Origin: Hermodice carunculata
Lineage: Eukaryota > Annelida > Polychaeta > Eunicida > Amphinomidae
Reading direction: 5' to 3'
Assembly: GCA_964020975.1 (NCBI GenBank)
Contig: OZ026621.1
Coordinates: 97,528,005 to 97,592,004 of the forward strand
Length of the DNA stretch: 64,000 nt
Positions 51,027-61,558 of this stretch are shown here, piece by piece. Position 1 is the stretch's first letter, and the number at the start of each line of letters is the position of its first letter. A program made the position numbers and the translations under genes. The notes beneath the pieces are model-generated. The model worked only from the letters and a program-made list of their open reading frames with translations, ran no database searches and was not told where the DNA came from.

Positions 51027-51422
51027 GCAATTGTTGCCAACCTGGTGGAGGCATATTTCTGGGCGATAATGAATTTTATGAAGCCCTCCTGGCGGGGGGG
51101 GGGGGGTCCAGGGGCATGCTCCTTCGAAAAAAAATCAAAAATAGACATCAAAACATGCATTTTCGTGGCATTTGATGCTACTTGGGATTCAAGTTTGAGT
51201 GGTGGCAGGAGTGCTAAACATGCCGCAAGATGCACAGCAGCTTAATTTGCCTTAAAAATATCACTGTGAAAAGATTTTTAAAAATTTACATTATTTATTT
51301 AGGATGATATTCATGGTAATTTTCATGAGATTCTTGGGGTAATTCGGGAGTCGGGAGGACAGACAGCACATGTCTGGATTTTCGCGAGACTCCCGAATAA
51401 TTCGGGAGGGTTGGCAACACTG
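51027..51422. mobile_element. Probable small MITE ending in GGTTGGCAACACTG
   Basis: The right end reads ATTCGGGAGGGTTGGCAACACTG (inverse CAGTGTTGCCAACC), a terminal style common in invertebrate MITEs. A degenerate left end TTGTTGCCAACCTGG is at 51030. Near the right end a nested hairpin is formed by TTCGGGAGTC / GACTCCCGAA around CAGACA / TGTCTG. It may have split the Jerky-type relic. Left boundary uncertain. Confidence 0.4.
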
Positions 51423-51845
51423 ATGCTAGTGTATTGAATATTCAGTGACTTATGCATTCATGACTGTATTTGTCTTTTGAACTATGAGTTCTATACACAT
51501 ATGGACCTATGTTTACATAAACAAGTTTATGAACTATTAAAGACCGAATCTGTGACAACTACAGAGAACTAAACGGTTACTGTTTAAGTGATGCTAGTAC
51601 ATGTGAGTAGTTCTTTTCGAGGGAATAGAGGTTTATATAACTACACCTTGTTTTTGTGCTCAGCCTGTCACTGTCCCAGCCCAGCCCGACCAAGTTTTTT
51701 CAATTATCATATGTCAAGACCTACATGACCAGTTTCCCTGCCCCCCCCCCAAAAAAAACAACATAATAGTATTCTTATACATGGATTTGATTTAAATGGT
51801 TAAATATAGATTTACAAAAAAAATCATATCTTTTATCAAATATTC
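51423..51845. other. No gene identified
   Basis: Unique sequence with a C10/A8 homopolymer pair near 51742. Confidence 0.45.
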
Positions 51846-51849
51846 TGTC

Positions 51850-52432
51850 ACCCTATAAGGGTGACAACTTTTGGGCACTTACAAACCTGAGTTTGCTTTT
51901 TGGTGTGTGATGAGGGCATAAATTTGATGTTGCAGCATGTATCGTTGACACCACAGATACAAGGTCTATTAATGTTTGCACAATGGGGAGTGAGAAGTAG
52001 CACTTTACAGTGGTACTGGCTGTGACGGCCAATGGAACACAACTTAAACCAATGGATATCTCCAAGAGGAAGGCAATTCCAAAGAAAAAAAACTACCTAC
52101 TGGATTGGTTGTGCATGTTCAGCCCAAGGAGTGCATGGACAGTGAGGAAATGTGGCTTTGGCTGTGAGAAGTTAAGTTTGAGGGAAGAGACCTGAAGCAC
52201 TTCTCCGTAACATGACATTGTTGAGCTGCAACCAGCTCTCCACCCATCTGGTACAAAAGGAGATCAAAGAAGAAATTAAGATGGCCACAGGACAAACATT
52301 GCAGTGATCCCTGACAGTTTGACCTCCATGCTGCAGTATCTTGATGTGACTTTGAAAAAACCATTCAAAGCTGCAATGAGAGAGCTGTGGTCCTAGCAGC
52401 CAGTAGTCAACTCTTCCACTATACATGTAGAT
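51850..52432 (+). pseudogene. Pogo/Jerky-type transposase, DDE part
   Basis: Plus-strand blocks in family order. TMGSEK...HFTVVLAVTANGTQLKPM is at 51980-52055, followed by KRKAIPK, GLVVHVQPKECMDSEEMWLW and then RPEALLRN in shifted frames. NIAVIPDSLTSMLQYLDVTL and KKPFKAAMREL are at 52290-52390, matching the usual IPGGLTSxLQPLDVxxNKPFKDxxR. DDE_1 transposases catalyse element excision and integration at TA. Frame changes are frequent and the aspartate usually found before the RxH block is not seen, so it is dead. Together with 50250-50524 it is one split relic. It is a plausible relative of the enzyme that moved the MITEs at 8788 and 40311. Confidence 0.8.
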
Positions 52433-52728
52433 ACTGGATGAAGATTGAAAAGAAAGAAATCCTGCAAAAAGTGAGTATGATGATGGTTTTCCGACCTAAA
52501 ACGGACTAGAGAAAATTCTATAGGTGGGATCAGTATACTTTACCCTGAGTACTTTCCCTCTTACCACTCTAAATACTCTGAGGACTATTCTTTTTCATTT
52601 CAAGCTCCATCTTGACATAGTTTGACTAACGTTCTTGAGTTAGTGTTGTATTTATTAGTTATTTGGTCATATCACTGGAAACGTTTCAACAGAGTTTTGT
52701 GTAGTTGTTGTTTTTTAACCTTTGTGTT

Positions 52729-53134
52729 GTAGTTTTTGCAACAAAGTTCTGACTCTATTGACAAAATCACTAAAAAAAGTGTGGTGTTTCTAGCAATACG
52801 TATTACTTATCCGAGACAAACTCCATATGCATGTTTCTCTGGAATGTTTCCTGTCAGATCAGGGTAGGAGATAATTGGAACTGGTCTCTCTTGTCAAATA
52901 TTGTTGTTACATACTGGTTGTTCTTTAATTCCATATATATCGAGGAAAGTAGCTTTTGCATCACTCTCATTTTCTAGATTTAATATTAATTCTTTGGGAC
53001 AAATGTTTTTCACATTTCCGTTTATTTCATCGCCATTGTTTAAAGCACACAGGTCATCTATAAATCTTCTTGTGTGAGAATATGATCTTCTTGCAGCTGT
53101 AAAGTTTGTCTTTGACAATTCCTCCATCCATTTT
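52729..53134 (-). mobile_element. PLE-B copy 2: Penelope-like RT fragment
   Basis: About 90% identical by eye to PLE-B copy 1 over 43585-43985. It carries YSHTRRFIDDLCALNNGDE (motif C), ICPKELILNLENES and FLDIYGI on the minus strand. The motif A part is missing: truncation falls near 53134, where the sequence joins GATGGACTGATGGACGGACA. Confidence 0.85.
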
Positions 53135-53200
53135 GGCAGATGGACTGATGGACGGACACGTAGGTGACCACAATACCGCTCCGGTAGTTCAAGGTTGCTT
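53135..53200 (+). mobile_element. Terminal piece of a GGACGGAC-ending (pearl/Helentron-like) repeat
   Basis: GACTGATGGACGGACACGTA then GGTGACCACAATACCGCTCC with a short stem. Similar in style to the ends at 19502-19568 and 44531-44596. No body of the repeat is seen to its left; PLE-B sequence sits there instead. Confidence 0.5.
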
Positions 53201-53524
53201 CTGTATCTGAGTCAGAGCCAGAAATTCTTTTATTTGACAGAAAGTACAGGTAAATAACCAACACAAACAGTATTTAATAATTGATTGATATAAGTTCATG
53301 CTATTGTTTGCAGAAATGTGAACCCAAACTGTCAGGATCACCCCAGTTAAGGACAGCTTGTCCGCTAACACTGGGGCCACCTTGGATCAAGAGAGACACA
53401 ATTAGAAAATATCTATAGTGTAAATGAAGTCATAGATTTTATGACTAAATATACGAAGAGAGATGACAAGATATACACAGGATATTGAATCAGTAGACAT
53501 ATAATTAAGCATAAACAGAGACAA

Positions 53525-56345
53525 GTTATTCAACTCCTACATATTTAACAATTTGGTATGCTACACACATCTTGGTATTGACATAGGAAATGAGATTTAG
53601 TATAATTTGATAAGCCATGATATGAGTGTGTACATAATTATTCGGTGATACAAGAAGGGTTGTCTCTGATAAGGGAAGGAATATAGTATAAAACGCAGTG
53701 TTCTGAAGTAACTTTGACAGGCTTTGCAATATGGATATTTTCTCTAATTTTAGTTTCGTAGGAGTGGGTATGTTGTAGCGGAGTTGCAAATATATCATTG
53801 AAATATAAAGGTAATTGATCCTGGATATATCGAAAATGAAACTTGATCACACTCAATCTAAAAATGTCTTTTACCTTTAAAATATTAAGCTTTTTGAAAA
53901 GTGCATCTGTAGGAGCACTGAACTTTTCAATACAAATAAGTCGTATAACTTTTTTCTGTAGGGTGTATATACAATAACATTAGAAGCCCCAAGCAAGAAT
54001 TGAACAACTAAGATGGGATAGAAAAACAGAATTGTAAATTAATAATAGCGTGGTTATAGGCACATATTTATATAATCTCTTGAAAATACCAACTACTTTG
54101 GAAAGTTTATTGTCGATTTTGTTAATATGGGCTCTCCAATTTAAATTTTGTTGAATTACTAATCCTAGAAAATCAAATTCTTTTATTTTAGAAATTGAAA
54201 TATTGTTTATTTGTAAATCCAAATTAAAATTAATTTTTCTGATGGAAATAAAATAAGATGTATTTTGTCTTCAGTATATTTAATGATAACTTATTTGCAG
54301 CTAGACAGTTATAAATCTTGTTCAATTCTGTATTTATGTTAGTTGACGCATCTTGTCCATTAATTTGAGTATCAGAGGTGAATGAAAAGGAACATAAAGG
54401 ACTGACCAAAGGAATTTCATCTGCATAAAGAATTGATTTAAATTTTGAGGATGCTGTATGAATATCATTTGTATAGATAATAAAAAGGAGCGGACCAAGA
54501 ATGGATTCTTGTGGCACACCGGTTTTGATGGATAATTATTTAGAACTAACTTCATCAAATCGAACATACTGAAATCTGTTTTCTAGGTAATTTTGAAACC
54601 AAGGTAAAGCGGTGCCAGTTATGCCATAATAATGTAGTTCTTACAAAGAATTTGATAATCCAAATTATCAAATGCTTTTGATAGGTCCCAAACTACACTG
54701 ACAGTTAATTTACTAGAATCTACAGTTTGAGTAATTGTATTAATAAATTCGAGGGCTGTGGTTTTGGTGAAATGCATTTTATTAAAACCATGTTGACTAC
54801 TGTAAAACAAGGAATGGGTGATAAAGTATTCATATAGTTGATTATAAACTCCTATTTAAAAATTTTTGCAAATTGCTGGAAGTAAAGATATTGGCCTGAA
54901 AGTTTGTAAAAGTGTATTGTCATCCTTTTTGTATAAGGGTATGACTTTGGCAATTTTCAATTTGTCAGGAAAAATACCAGTCGTTAGAGTTGGTTTATTA
55001 TGGTAGGGGCATAGCAAGGGCAGGAATTAAATTCTTTAAAAGTTTCATAGATAAATTGTCATGCCCCATGCTAGATTTGGACTTTAACAATTTTTATAAT
55101 TTTTTCAATATCAATAGAGTTGACCAGCTTTAAATTAAATATATGGCTAATTTGTTCCATTAGGTAAGAAGAGAAAGGGAGTTTATTAGATGTGTTAATA
55201 TTTGCAGCCAGTTTAGGACCAATATTTGTAAAGAATGTGTTAAATCGATGTGCAATTATTTCTTTGTTAGTTATCTTCACACTGTCAATTTAGAAAAAAA
55301 GAAGGGAATTGTTTTTTATTTTTGCTCATATTTAAAACATGTTCTATAGTGTCCCACGTTTTCTTGGTGTCACGTCTAAATTTATGAAATTTTTGTTTCT
55401 AATATTTTTACTTTGCCAGATTAATATTTCTTTTCAGGATTGTATTTATATCTTCAGGTTTAGCTTTAATATATTAGATTGAGGATTATCTTGTGGTGTG
55501 GTTTTGAGTTTTTTATAAAGGTTGTCATGGTAACTAATGGATATCAGAATTGCATTGGTAATCCAAGAGGTGTTTTCATGTGTATATTTGTTAAATTTCA
55601 CTGTCTTTTTTGGAAGGTAATTTTCTTTGGCTTCACACAGAACTTTTTCAATAATATTATAATAACCATTGGATTTTTTAGTAAATCATGATCCAGCATT
55701 TGCATAATACCTGTTTGATTAATATATGTGTAAAAAAAGCTGCAAGGAATTGTGGTCCTTTGTTTCCACCTGTATAGATTTAGGGGGTCCATCTAAGTCC
55801 AAATTTGTGTTGAAGCAGGTGAATGAGGGTACATGGTTTGACATGTCTGACAAAATTATTCCTGATGTACACAATTTTTTAGTATGGGATACGTTACTAA
55901 AAATATGGTCTTTTAAGGTGGCAGTCCTATCTGTAAGTCTAGTTGGTAATGCTATTTTGGGTTGGAATCCATTGCAAAGCATTAAATCCAGGTATTCAGT
56001 AAATTTTTGTCTGGTATTAGTCAATATTAAAATATCCAATCACAATATTATCAGATGACTCAGTTGATAGATATTCAATAATTGGTATGAAATCCTTTAA
56101 GAATAAATCAATTTTACCATTGGAGTCCCTTCGTGGTCGTTAAATATTACATAAGGTATATTTTTCTCTGTAATCCATTTCCAAAAACATCCAAAATCAA
56201 TCCTTCCCAAATTCTGTTTGGAGAATAAATATTCCGTCGTGAATATTGAAGATCCTTGTGTAAATATATAAGTAGACCACCATGAAAACTTCATGTGGCC
56301 TCAAGAGATATGGCAGTGTAGTTACTAAGATCAAATAAGGACAAA
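53525..56345 (-). mobile_element. LINE (non-LTR retrotransposon), 5'-truncated and broken
   Basis: Minus strand, EN-RT order, as in the Jockey/CR1 superfamily. The apurinic-type endonuclease is at about 56338-55720 (GGLLIYLHKDL, then DLMLCNGFQPKIALPTRLTD and LSDMSNHVPSF). A linker at 55280-55070 reads AHRFNTFFTNIGPKLAANI. The RT is at about 54810-53980: VVWDLSKAFDNLDYQIL, PQESILGPLLFIIYTNDIHT, a YADE in place of the usual YADD, and FDFLGLVIQQNLNWRAHI. The C-terminal region runs to about 53525 (RLICIEKFSAP...HTHSYETK). There are many frame changes and it is inactive. No clear poly-A tail or target duplication. Confidence 0.9.
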
Positions 56346-56352
56346 TGGAGTT

Positions 56353-56388
56353 TTATCTGCATAAAGAATTGATTTAAATTTTGAGGAT
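56353..56388 (-). mobile_element. Second copy of the LINE RT motif-C segment
   Basis: CTGCATAAAGAATTGATTTA followed by AATTTTGAGGATGC exactly matches 54420-54453. It lies just beyond the truncated 5' end of the LINE, so a small piece of a second copy or an internal rearrangement is joined there. Confidence 0.8.
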
Positions 56389-57205
56389 GCAGTCCCTACA
56401 AAACCGTGCTCAGGGACTCCTCACCCAGGGTTACATGCACGGCAATAAACCAAGGGACAGATGTAAAGAGTTTGATAACCCACAAACTGTCTCCATGCTT
56501 ATCATCAGATGCTGGAGGCCTTCTTGCTTCAAAGAGAAAGTAGCTGTCCTTCTTGTGAAGGTCAGGGAGAGTTTGTCGCATATCTGTCAAACAGGAATCC
56601 TATGGGAATAACCATCACATACCAAGATGACCTCCTTTGTGGTTCTTAATTTCAATCAGGGTGTCTACAGTATTTACCTTAAGCTTTGCTAACTTGCAAG
56701 TGCATCATTGGTAGAGACTATAAAGGTGATAGTTTATGACAATATAATAAGATTAATTGGTTCCTCCCAAAATGATTAATTTTCTTTAAAGGCATTTCTA
56801 TCATCACTTCCCACACCAGTTGTAAATTTTCATATAAATCTGGGGTCAATGCCTGCTGTATGTAGCCACTACTTCTGTCAACAATAACCAATGCAAATTT
56901 GTAAAAAAGCGAAATGCTGCATATAACAAGTAACCTGTAGGACCCACCTTTCTGTGGCCAAAACAATCGTATGATGTGAAAATCCGCATGTATACATGAA
57001 TTCACAGTTATGATGGCACATTTTTGATACATGCACAAGGCCAGCACACCTAGACTAGGCAAAATCTTCTTGGCTAATTTGAAGATAATATAAATTCATC
57101 TTTGGTGAAAATTTGTGAAATGTAAGTTAAGTATGACTTTGTAAATATTACCACAAACTACTGCTGTCCACCCAGATAATAAGAGAAATGTGCATGTTAT
57201 GGCAC
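56389..57205. other. No gene identified
   Basis: Unique sequence between the LINE and the 3' end of the PIN-like gene; minus-strand frame 57062-56718 has no recognised domain. Confidence 0.5.
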
Positions 57206-57212
57206 TGTAACA

Positions 57213-60200
57213 TCAGACATCCTCATCTGAAGATTCATAAGAGTCTGTGCCCAGTCCATCCCAATTGTCTGACTCACTCTCACAGTCAGAATTGCTATCA
57301 TGCTGTGGAACAGATGGGACTGTAAATACAGGAGGAAGGGCATATTTTGTGTAAGGCACTGGCCTACAACAGCCATTAATCAGTTCCCAGGCTTTGCCAA
57401 TAGGTAATGGATGCCTTTTGAGGTTTGGATGGCCCTGAATATATGCGAAGTAGTTGGTGCACAAAATATGCTGCTCTTGACTATCGTCACCTGGAGGCAG
57501 GCGCACCAGAAATTTCTTCCTCTGCTTTTTCCATTTAACTGCATGTGCCATGCCCAGAGATGCACTATGTAAGTCACCAAACACATAGTGGATGACATTT
57601 TAGGTCATCCATTGCTTTGTCTTGCAAGGGAAGGTTTTTTCCACATTTTTGAGAGGAGGTGGCATGCCTTGGGGCTCTTCTCCATTTGCTCAAACAAGGA
57701 CTTTTTGCCATAGCCAAAAAAAACCCAGCAGTTGGCATCACAACCAGTAAGGACATGGAATGAAATGAGGCACATGGAAATGTCATCAGAACACATACGT
57801 CTGCAAAAAAGCAGCTGTTCCTTTTCCTTGATGCAGAGAATGCCAGAGAAGTCATGAGAAATGGTGGCAGCCTGGACAAACACATCTGTGTCTTCTGTAT
57901 CAATGACCACAGGGCCATTGTAGGCAGCTGACCTCAAGGGTGCATAGATTGAGAGCATGATGGTGTCTGCCTCACATTGTTTGAAGGCCAGATCATTCCT
58001 AACAATGCCAGATGAAAGAACACACTCCTCGTCTACTGAATAGAAAATCTCCTGTTTTACTGACACTGCAGTTTGAGACAGGTGGGGCTTGATTAAATGC
58101 TGGAGATGCTTCTATTCCCGGGACAGCAAAGAAGGGTCTTAAATTCATGGAGTGAAGGAAACAGATCACTGGACTTCATGAAAACATTTGGAATGTGGTC
58201 TTGACCCTGGACACGCAAATCGTGTTCACTGTCTTTAGTGGATTCCGCATGGTCATATGGGTCATTGACACAAATGATCTTTGTTGCATTCACATGACGT
58301 GCCAATATCATGGAACCAACTTTCTGAGCATAGTCACCCCATGTGTAGCAAGTCCCATCACCCTTCTCCCTGTCTTCAGCTGTGGGAGATGCAACTTGCC
58401 AGATCATGCCCATGTCAATTGAGGCTATATATGATGGGATATTAATCCGTTGCTGTGTCAGCTTTTCCAGAAGCTTGCTCTTCTGGGTCTTCCTAAAAGT
58501 TCCATTTGGCATTGAACAGGGGAAGACACTCTTCAGTTAGACGGTGTTTCATTACTTCAGAAAGTGACACCAGACTACTAGTTTCAACATGATTGACCAC
58601 CAAAGCTATTGCTTTGCTCTCCATCTTCCCTTGCCTCATTTTCAGATTTTCACCCTCAGATTTGTTGACTGCTGCATTGGCAAAAGTGATCCATTTGGGG
58701 CGCTTTATGGGATCATACAGAGGACTTTCTTTTTCATAGATACGCTCATCCATGAAAGAATTGAGCTTAGATTGTTTGGCTGTTTTGAAATCCCTAATCA
58801 TTTCTGGTGAAGCAGGAGTTGCTGAGTGCAGGGTTCTTAGTGTAGGAGATGCAGGGTCAAAAGCGAAACAGTCAAACTTTCTGATACATGAAATGATATC
58901 CTGTACAGCTTGCTCATCTATGCGCATTCGTGCAGGAGCACATTCTGTGTGTTTGTGAGACAACTGTTTGTGATCTACTTGCTTGTGAAGAGCAGCTCTA
59001 ATTTTACCAATGTTGATAGTTGATTTCATTTTGCAGGATTGATAGCCAGCCTGCCTTCATTTTTGATCCCTTATTCATCGTTATTTCTATTTATAGATCC
59101 CAGGGGAAGGAAGACTAGGGATTACCAGTCATGGATTGTGCAAAGTTGTTACTGATAAACTCTGTCTGCTCAAGTGGAAGTGAGGAAAGCATTGCCCAGA
59201 AATGAGGAAGCCAACATCCATAGTTTGTCTGATCATAAACCATTAGCCAGGGCATCATCTCCCGGAGGGAGGCCAAATACTTTTGCCAGTTACATGTGTG
59301 AATGGTGTGAACATTCATCATCAATGCCTCAACCATGGTCATAAAATGTAGCCAATAGTGAGCCATATCTGATCCCTGGACGTCCTAAAACATGCTTCAA
59401 GTCACACCATCTATTGCATCATCATTCTGAAGCTCCTCATATGCAAAAGCCAAGGACCCCTGTGGGTGTTTCATGTCATCACGCAGCATAGAGGGTCGTA
59501 CACTTGTTGAAGACGTGAGCTTTGACCATACAAGATTCCTATTGAGAAGAAGATACAAAAGTTCCTCTTACATAAGCATAAGGCAACGCAGAGCCCATGT
59601 GTAGTGTTTGCCTCTCAAAGCCTGATCTACAGAGCCCTTAGCTATGACGTCTGCTGCTACTAGAAGTTCGGCAATATCACTCCCCTTATTACGTTTATAG
59701 ATGGCATATACCATGCTGCACTGAGGATGAAAGGGGCCCAGAAATGGAATGATGTTCCCATACATTTGTGGATTTTCACTTTTGATCTCCACAAGCAATG
59801 TGTATACTGGCTGGTCACCAACAACTAGTGCAAAGGGCATGCGTTTTCTTGCAATGGCACCATTCACCTTTTCCATAACATCATTCAGTACAGACCTTTT
59901 GGGAGATCAGAATATGTCATAAAATAGTAAGTCTTGCTCCTCTCTACAGGGGCTGAAATTATAGCCTGGAAGCCAAGAAATGATGGAACTTTCTGATCAT
60001 TAGGCTGATATCGTTCACCAGAGTCAGCTGCTCATAACAATGAGTTAATAATACCTGAAATTTCTTTGCGGTTTAGTGCCAGAAATTTCAGGTCTAACTC
60101 TATTGCTGACCGGTGGCTCTCCCCGTTTTTTGGTCACATCACAACCATGGGACTGCATGCCAGTTACAAGCCTTTTTAAGGAGGAAGATAAAACTTTACC

Positions 60201-61420
60201 ATCTCTAATTTGTTCAGAGCAAGGTGGACTGGGATGTTCAAGTGAGTATTTTTAAACATATATAACGTTTGTGATGTGCCAGCACCTGTCAGGGTATCAT
60301 TCTGAAAATCATCATTATCAACAATAATGACACCAGCATTGTCTTCACTGATCTCATTGGGACAAGCAGTGCAGAGCTGGAGGTCATGCACTGCCCAAGC
60401 ACCCTGCAGAAGGAGCACCGAGGGATAGCCAATACAAACTCCTGCCTTGTGAAATATATCAACTAGCTCCTTGCTATGGGTGAGTCCATGTAAAGTCATA
60501 CTTAAGTTGATAGAACTGACAGTTCGATTTCCAGTTGCATAGTATATGAGCAGTGAAGCTAGGGTACATGCCCTAATATTAGGCTTGCCCTGGTTAGTTT
60601 TTTTTTTTTTTTATTAATGAGATCAGCTGAAGAAGAAGAGGGGACACATTTTCATCTTGCTCAAGCTCAGCAATCTGTGGAGGCCAGGAGACTGTTGCTG
60701 TTTATTTGACCTCGTCTCTCAATCTGCTTGCACCATTCCTGACCAGTTTTGTTCAGGACTGATACCAAGAGAAAATATAGCAGCTTCAATATATGAAGCA
60801 CTCCCCTTGGTATCATAGACTATCTCACTCTGATTTCTTTGAAGACGAGAATGAAAACTTATCTGATCCCCAAATGCTTGAAGTAGAATTTGTTTTTATG
60901 TAGCTTGATTTGGTGTCGGATGAAGTAAAGCCATAATTGCCAATGATAGTGTTAAAATCATGTAACAATCCCTGTAGTGTCCTGATCTTCTGATCATCTA
61001 AAATAGTCTGTCAAACATGGTCTATAAACATAGTCTGTGTCACGAAAACTGACATTATTCAGGAGATCTAGTTTCTCTTCAAAGGACACCTTTTGATAGG
61101 ATGTGACAAATTTCTTCCTGCAACTTCGATGGTACCTTATCTCAGCTGCAAAAAGGTCAATGGCAGCATCAATCTGCCGGTTGATTCTGTCTTGCATGTC
61201 ATCATCTTCTAGTACTACACTACAATTTTTAAAGGCATTCCATCCTGGCAGGCAAGAAATCTGAACCAATTTCCCTAATCTTTCTAGATGCTTTGTATCC
61301 TCTGGTTTTATGCACATGGACAGTACACTCAATATCGGTGCAATACATATGAGTCAGGTTGCGAACTTCCAGTGGGGCTAGCTCATTGGTATACATTGAA
61401 GGCTTGAGGTAGCCATCATT
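57213..61420 (-). pseudogene. Large PIN/FEN-nuclease-like gene of an uncharacterised multicopy invertebrate family, broken
   Basis: Segments on the minus strand, in order. A Cys/His N-terminal region at 61332-60994 (CLPGWNAFKNCSVVLEDDD, YHRSCRKKFV). LTHSKELVDIFHKAGVCIGY and DNDDFQNDTLTG at 60499-60176. GDQPVYTLLVEIKSENP and FLGPFHPQCSMVYAIYKR at 59876-59568. WLMVYDQTNYGCWLPHFW at 59366-59115. ECAPARMRIDEQAVQDII at 59029-58493. IPSYIASIDMGMIWQVASPT at 58512-58093. Then the acidic nuclease-like core CEADTIMLSIYA, VVIDTEDTDVFVQAA and LTGCDAN at 58066-57605. The C-terminal part at 57584-57213 (RLPPGDDSQEQHI, an acidic tail, a normal stop). I recognise the arrangement from predicted proteins of molluscs and cnidarians; function is unknown. 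The ExD / DxxDxD / GCD acid clusters suggest a PIN/FEN fold. Seven or so frame changes or stops; no introns needed, which suggests a retro- or transposon-borne copy. Confidence 0.8.
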
Positions 61421-61558
61421 AGACATTTCCCAGCCGTTACCATTGGGATCCCAAACTTTAGGGTTAGGAATGTGACTGTTGTATTGGTGTCTTTTTGTCC
61501 AAAACCACTTCCTAGTAGTCATTACCCTATTCCGCAGTCCGAACTCTTTACTCTCCAT
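61229..61558 (-). CDS. Conserved ORF start of PLE-A joined to a PIN-family C-terminal-like module
   Basis: The 109-codon frame begins MESKEFGLRNRVMTTRK, also present at the end of PLE-A copies 1 (5639) and 2 (22679). It continues NPKVWDPNGNGWEMSNDG then YTNELAPLEVRNLTHMYC. The second part resembles the GxGW...LxP...APxxxLxxxxC end usually found at the C-terminus of PIN-like family members, yet here it stands immediately before the N-terminus of the next one and overlaps it in another frame (61332). The product may be a short Cys-poor protein, or the frame may be the fusion point of two elements. No RBS-like or splice signal decides this. Confidence 0.5.
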   Translation of the reverse strand: MESKEFGLRNRVMTTRKWFWTKRHQYNSHIPNPKVWDPNGNGWEMSNDGYLKPSMYTNELAPLEVRNLTHMYCTDIECTVHVHKTRGYKASRKIREIGSDFLPARMECL

